The position numbers and the translations under genes are program-made. A stretch of 64,000 bases of DNA, from contig NZ_WKKA01000001.1 in assembly GCF_009674885.1 (NCBI RefSeq), positions 1 to 64,000 of the forward strand, written 5' to 3'. Positions 1 to 7,885 of this stretch are shown here, piece after piece. Position 1 is the first letter of the stretch. Each line of letters begins with the position of its first letter. Below the pieces are notes generated by a model. That model saw only the letters and a program-made list of their open reading frames with translations. It did no database searches and had not been told where the DNA came from. The DNA is from Paracoccus sp. S-4012. GTDB taxonomy: Bacteria; Pseudomonadota; Alphaproteobacteria; Rhodobacterales; Rhodobacteraceae.

Positions 1-1668
1 AACCACCGTTCCCGACCACGCACCAGCCCCGGCCGCTAGCCGGGGCTTTCTGCCGTCCGGCTCGCCCAGCGCGAGGATGCCCGCGAGCGCGCCCGAGATC
101 TCGATCCGGTGTCCGCCGGGTTCATCCGCGTCTGGCAGCATCCGGATGTCGGAGATGAGCCCGCGCAGCGCCTCGGATGCTTCCAGCCGGAGGCTGGGAT
201 CCTGCAGGGATTCGGCCAGATCCTCGATGCGCTCGCGATAGAGCGCGCTCAGACTCGGGTGCAGCCGAAGCGCAGGGGACTCCGGCGCCTCTTCGAGCGC
301 GCGCGTCAGCCTTTCCTTCTCATCTTCGAGCCCGGCCATCTTCGCCTTCATCGACGAGTGATACATGCCGTCCTCGATCGCCGAGAGCATGGCCGCGATC
401 TTCTTCTCGATCTGGGCGAGCTCACGCGTTTGCCTGTCCCGATCCTTGGAGGTATCGGCCGCCGCTTCGTTGAAGGCTCGCCGGTATTCCTCGGCGAAGG
501 CGGCGATGAGGTCCGGATGCAGCAGCCGGTCCTTGAGTCCGGAAAGGACCCGGGCCTCGACCTCCTCGCGGCGGATCGTGGCACCATTCGTGCAGAAGGC
601 CTTACCCTTGTTGCGCATGCCGGCGCAGCCATAGCGGGTCTTGTTGATGAGCGTATAGCTCGCGCCGCAGCAGCCGCACGTCACCAACCCTGACAACAGG
701 TAGCTTGGCCGGCGGGCGCGCTCCGGCCGGTTCGGGCCATCGAGCACGCCGGCAGGGTTGATCTCGGCACGGATCGCGCCCTGGCGGACCTTCACCTCCT
801 GCCAGAGGTCCTCGTCGATGATCCTAAGGTGAGGCACGTCCTCGGTCAGCCATGCCGAGGAGGGATTGAGTCGGGCCTGCCGCTTCTGGGTGACCGGGTC
901 CTTGATGAAGGTCTGCCGGTTCCAGACCAGTTGTCCGATATAGAGCTGGTTGTTCAGGATCCCGGTGCCGCGTTTCCAGTTCCCGGAGATCGTCGAGGGA
1001 CCCCATGTTCCGTCGCCCTTGCCGCTGTCGGGGCTGGAGATGCCTTCCGCGTTAAGGGCGGCGGCGATGGTTCGCGCGCTCTGGCCGGCGGCGTAGGCGC
1101 GGAAGATGCGCTCGACGATCGCCGCCTGCTCCTGCTCGATCTCGCGCTCGCCGGTCGTGACGCTGCCGTCCGCCCTGACGTCACGCCGGACCCGGTATCC
1201 GTAGCTCTTTCCACCGGCCGATTTCCCTTCGCGAACCCGTCCTTCCAGACCACGATGGGTCTTCTGCGCCAGGTCCTTCAGGAAAAGCGCCGACATGGTC
1301 CCCTTCAAGCCGATATGCAGCTCAGAGATCTCGCCCTCGGCGACCGTGACGATCGGCAGTCCGAGGAAGGTCATGCGCTTGTGGAAGGCAGCAATATGCT
1401 CCTGATCGCGGCTGAGCCGGTCCAGACCTTCCGAAACGACGACGTCGAAGCGCCCGCGGCCGGCGTCCTGTTGCAGTTGCTGGAAGCTCGGGCGGAGCAG
1501 GAGCGAGCCGGACACGCCCTTGTCAGCGTAGACCTCGGCAATCTCCCAGCCACGGTCCGCGATCAGGCGACGGCAGACGTGCAGCTGGTCCTCGATCGAG
1601 GCCTCCCGCTGGAGTTCGGTCGAGTAGCGTGCGTAGATCGCTGCCCGGAGCCGGGTGGTTGCTGTCAC
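1..1668 (-). CDS. Large serine recombinase (partial, C-terminus off window)
   Basis: Site-specific DNA recombinase of the large serine family, the type that integrates and excises mobile elements. The frame starts at GTG 1668 behind a GGAGG Shine-Dalgarno site and stays open for 556 codons to the window edge. Seen: resolvase domain at residues 8-155 with the nucleophile serine in YARYSTEL (about S16) and the EGLDRLSRD segment; a recombinase domain around 170-290; a zinc ribbon near residue 331 (TCGCCGASY and later cysteines); and a charged coiled-coil-prone stretch around 395-450. The tail (GALAGILAL...) resembles the usual end of these proteins, so only a few residues should be missing. A small gene ends 3 bases upstream. 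Family sure; element boundaries unknown. Confidence 0.93.
   Translation of the reverse strand, partial: MTATTRLRAAIYARYSTELQREASIEDQLHVCRRLIADRGWEIAEVYADKGVSGSLLLRPSFQQLQQDAGRGRFDVVVSEGLDRLSRDQEHIAAFHKRMTFLGLPIVTVAEGEISELHIGLKGTMSALFLKDLAQKTHRGLEGRVREGKSAGGKSYGYRVRRDVRADGSVTTGEREIEQEQAAIVERIFRAYAAGQSARTIAAALNAEGISSPDSGKGDGTWGPSTISGNWKRGTGILNNQLYIGQLVWNRQTFIKDPVTQKRQARLNPSSAWLTEDVPHLRIIDEDLWQEVKVRQGAIRAEINPAGVLDGPNRPERARRPSYLLSGLVTCGCCGASYTLINKTRYGCAGMRNKGKAFCTNGATIRREEVEARVLSGLKDRLLHPDLIAAFAEEYRRAFNEAAADTSKDRDRQTRELAQIEKKIAAMLSAIEDGMYHSSMKAKMAGLEDEKERLTRALEEAPESPALRLHPSLSALYRERIEDLAESLQDPSLRLEASEALRGLISDIRMLPDADEPGGHRIEISGALAGILALGEPDGRKPRLAAGAGAWSGTVV
26..49 (+). terminator. Terminator-like hairpin inside the recombinase 3' end
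   Basis: GCCCCGGC at 26-33 and GCCGGGGC at 39-46 form a perfect 8-bp stem with a 5-base loop, followed by TTTC on the plus strand. It has the form of an intrinsic terminator for a rightward gene left of the window, yet it lies within the leftward recombinase frame. No such gene is visible here, so its role is uncertain. Confidence 0.35.
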
Positions 1669-1671
1669 GGA

Positions 1672-1878
1672 TCACTCCTCCCGAGCGTTCGACATCTTCT
1701 GCGCCGCGACATGCTCGCGCGCGGCTTCGCGTGCCAGAAGCCGGACCAACTGCAGGAGGGAAGGATGGGGGGTCGCGGCGTCTTCGACAAGAGCAGACCC
1801 GACGGAGACATGCCGGGCCAGCGACGCCGGCTCGTCCGCTGCCCTCCTCCTGGCATGTGCATTTCCGCCCCGTGCCAC
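1672..1878 (-). CDS. Small conserved-type protein upstream of serine recombinase
   Basis: A 68-residue protein starting at GTG 1878, chosen because a GGAGGA Shine-Dalgarno lies 9 bases upstream in an otherwise poor region. It ends 3 bases before the recombinase start, and its last codons contain that gene's ribosome site, so the two are probably translationally coupled. The sequence is basic at the N-terminus (ARRRAADE) and helical at the C-terminus (LLQLVRLLAREAAREHVAAQ). No catalytic motif is visible. Small helical proteins are often found directly upstream of alphaproteobacterial recombinases; a role as directionality or accessory factor is only a guess. Confidence 0.6.
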   Translation of the reverse strand: MARGGNAHARRRAADEPASLARHVSVGSALVEDAATPHPSLLQLVRLLAREAAREHVAAQKMSNAREE

Positions 1879-2435
1879 TGGCCGAGTTCCTCCGTTCCGC
1901 GCAGAGGAGTTCCCCCGGCGGTTGATGATGATCTCGCAATGCTGTGGGGAAGATCCCCCGGCGCTGTCCTGGCCAGTATAGAGGATGACGCGGCATTCGG
2001 TTTGGACCGCCCCACGGAAATCCGGTAATCGGGCTCCGAACCTGTGGATTACCACCCCTGCGGGCCTTCGAGAGGCGTATTGCCGCGCCGCCTGCGCCCT
2101 GCGACCGGGTGCGGTCATCCGGCCGATAGCCATTCCGGGGCATGAAGACCCCGGAGACCGCCCCGTTGGTTGCGAAAAAGAATATGGCAAACCGCAATAC
2201 CCGGGTCCGGCCATCAGCCGGCTAGGCAATCGGTGACGTTATCGACGCACGCCCGGCGACGTTCCGGTAGCCAAAGCTCACACTCGGACCATGACCGCTC
2301 ATCCGAGGCTGACGTCCAGTTGCGTTCCATGCGACCTTCGAGATGAGGGCGCGCGTAATCGGAGGGAACCTTGGCGGTGTCCTTCCACGGGGAAGCGCGT
2401 GAGCAACGGAAATCTTTGTCGGCCCCGGATGCAGA
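1879..2435. other. Non-coding stretch upstream of the recombinase operon
   Basis: Several frames are open here on both strands but none has a good ribosome site, a recognisable motif or the third-position GC bias of the neighbours. It presumably holds the promoter of the recombinase operon and, if the element inserts with this enzyme, possibly an attachment site. No clear inverted repeat stands out. Confidence 0.4.
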
Positions 2436-3296
2436 TCATGAAGGATTGGCGCGCCACCAGGCGAGGCATCCTTCGAGATACTCGCGAATGGCGGGGGTAA
2501 GGCGTCCGACACCGGCGAGCCGGGCGCATTCCCGAAGCGGGTCCGCCGCACGGATCAGCGCGGCGGCGTGCTGGTCAAGGAGGTCGGCGAACTCATGTCG
2601 AGAGATCTCGCGGATGTCGCGCTCCGGCCTGACGCGATACGGGACACGACTGGTGTAGGCACCTGGCTCCCACACGAAAGCGGTGCCGTCCTCCTCGTGG
2701 ATCTCGGCGGCACCGAGGCACGCATCGATGCGCGCCGCGATCAGCCCGCCTGCCCGGTGCCAGCCATGGAGCCGAGCCACCTTCCGCCGCAGGAGGTCGA
2801 GGGGAAGCGGCGCATCTGTCCGGATGATCTCCGCGATGATCGAGTTGAGCCTGATCGAATAGCCGTCGGAGAAGAAGACCTCCTGAGACCCCGCGAGTTC
2901 CGCCTGGTCCCGGCCCGGTTCAGCGCGGTGCGGTGCCGGAGGACTGTTTTCGGCAGGACCGGCACGACCGTTGGACCGGGCATCGAACTGGGAATATCCG
3001 TTGGCCGCTGCCGCCAGCACGGCGCTGCCATCCAGCGCCGGCATCGGCACACGCGTGACCTGCAGGGCGTCGCCGGTGCGTCGGGCCGCGACATAGAGCT
3101 CGATCAGCAGGCGCAGATCAGGACGGTGTTCCGGTCGGACATCGACCTCCATGCGGACGAGGCCCGCGTGTCTCTTGCGCTCCCGAGAGCGCTGGTTCGC
3201 GTCCCGCCGCCGATTCTTCGTGGCCAACCCATATCGGGCGAGGCTCTCCTTCTCCTGCCGGGAGAGGCTGTTCCAGATCAGGTTGTCATCGTTCAA
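2436..3296 (-). CDS. DUF3320-domain-like protein
   Basis: A protein of about 286 residues. The C-terminal half (SIIAEIIRTDAPLPLDLLRRKVARL, then a GG..RI turn and FVWEPG) matches my memory of the DUF3320 winged-helix-like region that usually sits at the end of large helicase-like proteins; here it is detached from any helicase. The N-terminal part (NDDNLIWNSLSRQEKESL) is polar and unassigned. TTG 3296 was chosen because GAGGGA lies 7 bases upstream and the text before it looks non-coding; ATG 3398 in the same frame is the alternative (320 residues). It lies upstream of, and divergent from, the mobilization genes. Function unknown; DNA binding is a guess. Confidence 0.6.
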   Translation of the reverse strand: MNDDNLIWNSLSRQEKESLARYGLATKNRRRDANQRSRERKRHAGLVRMEVDVRPEHRPDLRLLIELYVAARRTGDALQVTRVPMPALDGSAVLAAAANGYSQFDARSNGRAGPAENSPPAPHRAEPGRDQAELAGSQEVFFSDGYSIRLNSIIAEIIRTDAPLPLDLLRRKVARLHGWHRAGGLIAARIDACLGAAEIHEEDGTAFVWEPGAYTSRVPYRVRPERDIREISRHEFADLLDQHAAALIRAADPLRECARLAGVGRLTPAIREYLEGCLAWWRANPS

Positions 3297-3707
3297 TGCG
3301 AAATCCCTCGTGCCGCTCCTCCTGACATCAGCAGCGGGCGCCCGGATCGCCAGCCTTGGTCCGGCGATATCCACAGTCTCGCGCCGGCTGCACGCCATGT
3401 CGGCCCGGTCGTAGCTCGTCCGAGCTGCACAACGAGCAGCACGGTCAGGGTGGAGGTGAGACCTGTGGGGGTTGCTGGATATCCCGCGTGCTGGTCAGCG
3501 TTCCCGACACTGGAGGGTCTGACGGAGTGACTTCGGAAGATGTTCCGGGGCGTCTCCGGAGGCCTGTGACAGCAAGTCTCCGCGACTGGTCACCAGAAAA
3601 CGCCTGCGGCCGAGACGGGGTCGATCTCGCTGGTTTGGTTTTTTCATCGGGACATCGGAGCCTCTGGGGGCCGAGGCAATCCAGCCGGGCGCGAAATCGT
3701 GGAACAG
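3297..3707. other. Divergent intergenic region, possible oriT location
   Basis: The region separates the leftward DUF3320-like gene from the rightward mobilization genes. Origins of transfer commonly lie just upstream of MobC/relaxase operons, so this is where an oriT would be expected. I see no convincing nic consensus or strong inverted repeat, so this is positional inference only. Confidence 0.25.
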
Positions 3708-4064
3708 ATGGCACGGCCGCGGAAGAACCCAGACGAGAAGCGCCAGCGGTGGGCGGTCCTGAACGTGACCGACGCCGAGCGGTGCGTGATCGAGAAGGCT
3801 GCCGCCGCAGCGCGCCAGCCCGTCAACCGGTTCATTCTCGCCCGCACGCTTTCCGGTGCCTCTGTGGTCCGGGCCGATTGGCAGCAGAACGTCGCCAGGC
3901 TCGGCACCGCAGTTGGGCTGCTCGAGGAGATCGCCGCCGAGGTCAGGAAGCAGGCGGCTCCCATGGATGCGCTGCGCATCGCGCTTGAGTTGCGCCGCGT
4001 CGACGCGGCGCTGATGGAACCGACGCTGTCCTCCTCGGCCGGCGCGGTCAGCTCGGAATGCTGA
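3708..4064 (+). CDS. MobC-like relaxosome accessory protein (RHH)
   Basis: A 118-residue protein starting MARPRKNPDEKR. The N-terminal pattern (RWAVLNVTDAER.VIEKAAAAARQPVNRFIL) is typical of ribbon-helix-helix mobilization accessory proteins that bind oriT and help the relaxase nick DNA. It overlaps the relaxase start by 7 bases (ATGCTGA), the tight coupling expected of a mobC-relaxase pair. A GTG at 3699 is an equally possible start, adding three residues; neither has a strong ribosome site. Confident in the family, less so in the start. Confidence 0.8.
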   Translation: MARPRKNPDEKRQRWAVLNVTDAERCVIEKAAAAARQPVNRFILARTLSGASVVRADWQQNVARLGTAVGLLEEIAAEVRKQAAPMDALRIALELRRVDAALMEPTLSSSAGAVSSEC

Positions 4065-6139
4065 TATCGTTCTCGAAGCATACCGGCGCCGGGGAGGGGG
4101 CGCAGGCCGGTCGAGCTCTGACGGACTATATGGACGCGCCCGCGGTCGTGAAGAGTTCCCCGGCCGGTGCTCGCCTTCTCGTGGCTCGCGACCCTGTTCC
4201 CGAGATCCTGCTGGGACGCGCTGACCTGCTGCGCGCGTCAATCCGCAGCCTCGCGTTCGTTCATCGCTACAGCTCGGCGGTGATGTCATTCGCCCGCGAC
4301 GACATCGACATGGCTGCGTTCAACGCGGGTGCCCCCGAGCTCCGCTGGCAGGTCGATGTCGCGCTCCGCCTCCTCTTCATGGTGGCGTTTGCCGGGATCC
4401 CCGAACATCGCCGGCCGCCGGCTTATGTCACAACGCACACCCATACCGGCCGGCTCGAGGTGAACCTTGCCGTTTCGCGCGGCCTTCTGATGCCCCGAGG
4501 CGCCCTCCGCAGCATCAACCCGCATCCGCCGCGGCGCGGGAGCGCCGAGCTCTGGGCGGCGCTGCAGGACGCTCTGAATCATCGCTTCGGCTGGGCCGAC
4601 CCCGGTGATCCGTCGCGGGCCCGCCAGCTGATCCTGCCAGACTGGGAACTGAAGCATGCGGCCGAGGCGGCACGCGCCGGACGTCCTCCCCAGCCGGACA
4701 TCCGGCAGGTGTTTCATGAGCGGGTCCAGAGGATGATCGGCGACACGGCTGTCGGCAGCCGCGAAGCGCTGCTCGAGATCCTTGCCGAGAAGCGCACCGA
4801 GCTTGGGTTCTCCGTTGTCCGGATCTCAAGGCGCGCGTTCACGGTGGCCCCACCGGGCTTCGGTCCGGAACATCATGTCCGACTTGAGGGACTGCTCTAT
4901 GGCGCCACCCCCCGCCCAGCCTTCTTCGAACCGGGCGGGCGAGATATCGACCAACTGAGGGCCGAGCGGCTCCAGCAGATGCGCACCGCGCTGCCGCGGC
5001 TTCAACGCGCATGGGAGCGCCGCGCCCTGGAGAACCAGGCTCGCTTCGGCATCGAGGATGACGCCGAGGTATCCGGTGATTTTGAGGGGCTGCTCGGCGC
5101 CGTTCCGGCTCGGCCTGCTCTCATTCCCCTCCGACACCACCGCCTTGCGGCCGCCAAGGCGAGGCATCGCACCGAAAGGACGTCAACCTATGAAATCGAT
5201 GAGATTGTCCCCCATGGACCAGCTCCTGCTCGACACGATCCATCGGATCGAGTCCGACTGGCAGGTCCGCGAGGTCAGGCTTCGCAGGGAGATGGACGCG
5301 CTGCGCCAGGAGGTGGCGGCGCGGGACGAAGCCATCGCGAACTTGACCACCTCGCTGGCCGCCTGGCTGGACCCGGCGGCGCCGCCGCAATCCTGAGGTC
5401 CCTGGCGCGACGCCTGACATCCCTGGGCGAGCATCTGGCCGAGGTCATGCATGACGCCTGGTTCGGTCTGGTCCTCGAGCGCCCGCAGACATCAACACCC
5501 GCGTCCATGTCGCAAGGAGACCAGCATGACGGACGACACGAGCCTGCAGGAGATCAACCGGTGTCTCCGCTCCTTGATCGCGGCCTTCCAGTCCCTCGAA
5601 GAGATGCTCAGGGCAGGGACGGATGGCGCGCAGGACCGCAGGGAGGCGTTTCTGCAGATCCTGGGCGGGCTGGCGAACCGGACCGACCGCGCCGTCGAGG
5701 TGCTGGAGCGCCAGACAGCGGGAGAGGAGCGGCTGGCCAGGTGCGAGAAGATGCTCGGGATCATCATGGCCCGGCAACTCCACGACCGGGAGCGCGAAGC
5801 CCTGCTCCACGACGTGGTCGAGAACCTGATCTCCCGTCTCGACGAACCGCTGGGCGACTGACTCTGATCGACATCATTCGCGAGGTTGCCGCAGCGGTGG
5901 ATGCGGTCGCGCCCGACGCCCGGTTCAGGGTCAGGAGACAGGGTCGTGGCGCCGAGGTGAGCGTCAACGGCATCCGCCTGCAGCTCCGCGACGGCCAGCT
6001 GATGGTTCTCGGCGATGGCGGGCAGCCGGATATCGCCGCGGCGCTGACGGAGAGCCTGTCCGTGCGGCTCCGCCTCAGCACTGGCGAGCCGCGCCCCATG
6101 GAAGCGGGAACCTCGTTGACGGATGGGTTGGAACTGTGA
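4058..6139 (+). CDS. Relaxase / mobilization nuclease
   Basis: Relaxase that would nick oriT and lead plasmid or element DNA into a recipient. The open frame is 693 codons. Residues 1 to about 375 look like real protein: YVTTHTHTGRLEVNL near residue 126 fits the histidine-rich metal motif of mobilization nucleases, followed by NPHPPR. From about 5190 to 5860 the frame becomes R/G/P-rich and overlaps two other-frame genes with better codon bias and ribosome sites, so this part may not be under protein-level selection. The tail (LIDIIREVAAAVDAV..., from about 5864) again looks coding and could be a separate small protein lacking a normal start. No type IV secretion genes are visible, so the element is mobilizable rather than self-transferring. 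Confidence 0.75.
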   Translation: MLISFSKHTGAGEGAQAGRALTDYMDAPAVVKSSPAGARLLVARDPVPEILLGRADLLRASIRSLAFVHRYSSAVMSFARDDIDMAAFNAGAPELRWQVDVALRLLFMVAFAGIPEHRRPPAYVTTHTHTGRLEVNLAVSRGLLMPRGALRSINPHPPRRGSAELWAALQDALNHRFGWADPGDPSRARQLILPDWELKHAAEAARAGRPPQPDIRQVFHERVQRMIGDTAVGSREALLEILAEKRTELGFSVVRISRRAFTVAPPGFGPEHHVRLEGLLYGATPRPAFFEPGGRDIDQLRAERLQQMRTALPRLQRAWERRALENQARFGIEDDAEVSGDFEGLLGAVPARPALIPLRHHRLAAAKARHRTERTSTYEIDEIVPHGPAPARHDPSDRVRLAGPRGQASQGDGRAAPGGGGAGRSHRELDHLAGRLAGPGGAAAILRSLARRLTSLGEHLAEVMHDAWFGLVLERPQTSTPASMSQGDQHDGRHEPAGDQPVSPLLDRGLPVPRRDAQGRDGWRAGPQGGVSADPGRAGEPDRPRRRGAGAPDSGRGAAGQVREDARDHHGPATPRPGARSPAPRRGREPDLPSRRTAGRLTLIDIIREVAAAVDAVAPDARFRVRRQGRGAEVSVNGIRLQLRDGQLMVLGDGGQPDIAAALTESLSVRLRLSTGEPRPMEAGTSLTDGLEL
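5190..5396 (+). CDS. Small coiled-coil protein nested in the relaxase frame
   Basis: A 68-residue protein in a different frame from the relaxase, starting at ATG 5190 with AAAGGA upstream. It is rich in charged heptad-like sequence (VREVRLRREMDALRQEVAARDEAI), predicting a short coiled coil. Codon third positions here are strongly G/C, unlike the relaxase frame over the same bases, supporting this as the translated frame. Function unknown; it may assist mobilization by position. Confidence 0.6.
   Translation: MKSMRLSPMDQLLLDTIHRIESDWQVREVRLRREMDALRQEVAARDEAIANLTTSLAAWLDPAAPPQS
5526..5861 (+). CDS. Small helical protein nested in the relaxase frame
   Basis: A 111-residue protein starting MTDDTSLQEINR, with AAGGAGA 7 bases before ATG 5526. 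It is almost entirely amphipathic helix (LRSLIAAFQSLEEML, then NRTDRAVEVLERQ and LISRLDE). It is in another frame from the long relaxase frame and has the local high-GC third-position pattern, so it is very likely the true product of this stretch. No known domain is recognised. Its stop at 5861 abuts another plausible coding stretch that continues to 6139. Confidence 0.65.
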   Translation: MTDDTSLQEINRCLRSLIAAFQSLEEMLRAGTDGAQDRREAFLQILGGLANRTDRAVEVLERQTAGEERLARCEKMLGIIMARQLHDREREALLHDVVENLISRLDEPLGD

Positions 6140-6253
6140 GGGCGGGCTCGGCCATGCTCCTCATTGCCTGACAACGCGAGGCATTGTTCGGGCTGGTGGT
6201 TCCCTTCCCCTGAATGGCTCGGCTACACCCGACGCAGGACGACGGGGGACGAG

Positions 6254-7885
6254 ATGCCGATATTGCACTGGCTGACGCGGGACGCGGATCTGCGGACGGC
6301 CGCGCAGGTGCCGTTCCGGCTGCTGACCGAGGAACCCGCGCTGTCCCACGACGCGGATGGTTCCGGTGGCGCGGACGGGCTGCTGGTGCAGGGCGACAAT
6401 CTGGAGGCGCTGAAGGCGCTGCTGCCGTTCTATGCGGGGCGGGTGAAATGCATCTATATCGACCCGCCCTATAACACCCGGTCGGCCTTCGAGCATTACG
6501 ACGACAATCTGGAACATGCGCAATGGCTGGGGATGATCGTGCCCCGGTTGATGCTGCTGCGGGAGTTCTTGTCCGAGGACGGCAGCATCTGGGTCAGCAT
6601 AGACGACAACGAGGGGCATTACCTCAAGGTCGTGATGGATGAGGTGTTTGGACGGCGGAACTTTGTGACTACCTTCATTTGGCAGAAGGTCGATAGTCCG
6701 AACGATAACAAAGTTCCTATTACACCCGATCACGAATTTATTCTTTGCTACGAGCGGAACGCAGAGCAGGCCGGTTTCCGGCAAAAATCTGACGAGAGTC
6801 TCTTGGATGCTTACCGCGTCTCAGCGGAGGAGCCGCGCCCACATCGGGACTGACTGATTAAGAAGAACGGAAAGAACTCGCTTCGCGCTGACCGACCCAC
6901 AATGTTCTTTCCGATCAACGCTCCCGATGGAACTCAGGTATTTCCGATACACGACGATGGACGAGAAGCGAACTGGGCTTTCAGCGAGCGCGGGATTTCT
7001 CAGCTTCGGGGTGAAGGTCGCTTAATCTGGAAGAAGCGCACCCGCGATGGGGAGCCTGTATGGGTTCCCTATAGCCGGGAGTTCGCTAAGGATGATCCCA
7101 CTCGCCCCCACCCGACGATCCTGCTGGATGTAAAAACTACGAGGCAAGCCAAGGCCCATGCACGGGAATTGGACCCGACAGGGGCACCGATAGATACGAT
7201 CAAACCCGAACAGGTGATCGCACGCGTTTTGGACATCGCCACCAATCCCGGCGATTTGGTTCTCGACAGCTTCCTCGGCTAGGGGACCACCGCCGCCGTC
7301 GCCCACAAGATGGGCCGACGCTGGATCGGGGTCGAGATGGGCGAGCATGCCCGCAGCCATTGCGCCACCCGCCTTCGCCGCGTGATCGAGGGCGAACAGG
7401 GCGGCATCAGCAAGGATGTGGGCTGGCAAGGCGGCGGGGCTTTCCGCTTCGTGACGCTCGGGCCCCGCGTCTATGACGAGAACGGCGTGATCGCGCCCGA
7501 GGTGCGCTTTGCCGACCTCGGCCGCCATGTCTGGTTCTCGGAAACCCGCCGCCCGCTGGACGGGGTGCCCGACAAGCCCCTGCTGGGCATCGTCAGCCCT
7601 CCGCCCCGCGTTGAGGTGCCGGAGGATGAGGGCGGGGCGCCTCCGCCCGCGCCCGACCGCGCCGTGGCGCTGCTGTTCAACGGCATCCTCAAGGACCGCA
7701 GCCCCCAGGGTGGCAATGTGCTGACCCGCGCCACGCTGGCCCTGATCCGCGAGGCCCTGCCGCAGGGCTTCACCGGCACGCTGACCGTCTATGCCACCGC
7801 CTGCCGCCTGTCGCCGGCGACGCTCAAGCGCGAGCGGGTGCAGTTCCGCCAGACCCCCTATGACCTGAACGCGGGGGGTCTGTGA
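6254..7885 (+). pseudogene. mod: Type III restriction-modification methyltransferase (Mod), two in-frame stops
   Basis: Adenine-N6 methyltransferase subunit of a type III restriction-modification system. The frame begins at ATG 6254 and is continuous to 7885 except for TGA at 6851-6853 and TAG at 7280-7282; there is no frameshift. Before the first stop lie LLVQGDNLEAL and the catalytic motif IDPPYN; between the stops LIKKNGKNSLR and MFFPI; the second stop falls inside the AdoMet motif (DSFLG-stop-GTTAAVA, normally a serine), followed by GRRWIGVEMG. Each stop is one base from a sense codon (CGA and TCG). It overlaps the restriction gene as TGATG. Read normally, the protein is lost or made as fragments; sequencing error is possible. 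Confidence 0.85.

Noticed and set aside
829..2028. Plus-strand 399-codon frame over the recombinase
   Set aside because: The minus strand encodes a full serine recombinase with all expected motifs, so the plus frame is a shadow.
6851..7282. Stop codons in mod as programmed recoding (selenocysteine, pyrrolysine or readthrough)
   Set aside because: Two different stops, one replacing a serine in a conserved motif; no recoding structure is evident and alphaproteobacteria are not known to do this in mod genes. Mutation or sequence error is simpler.
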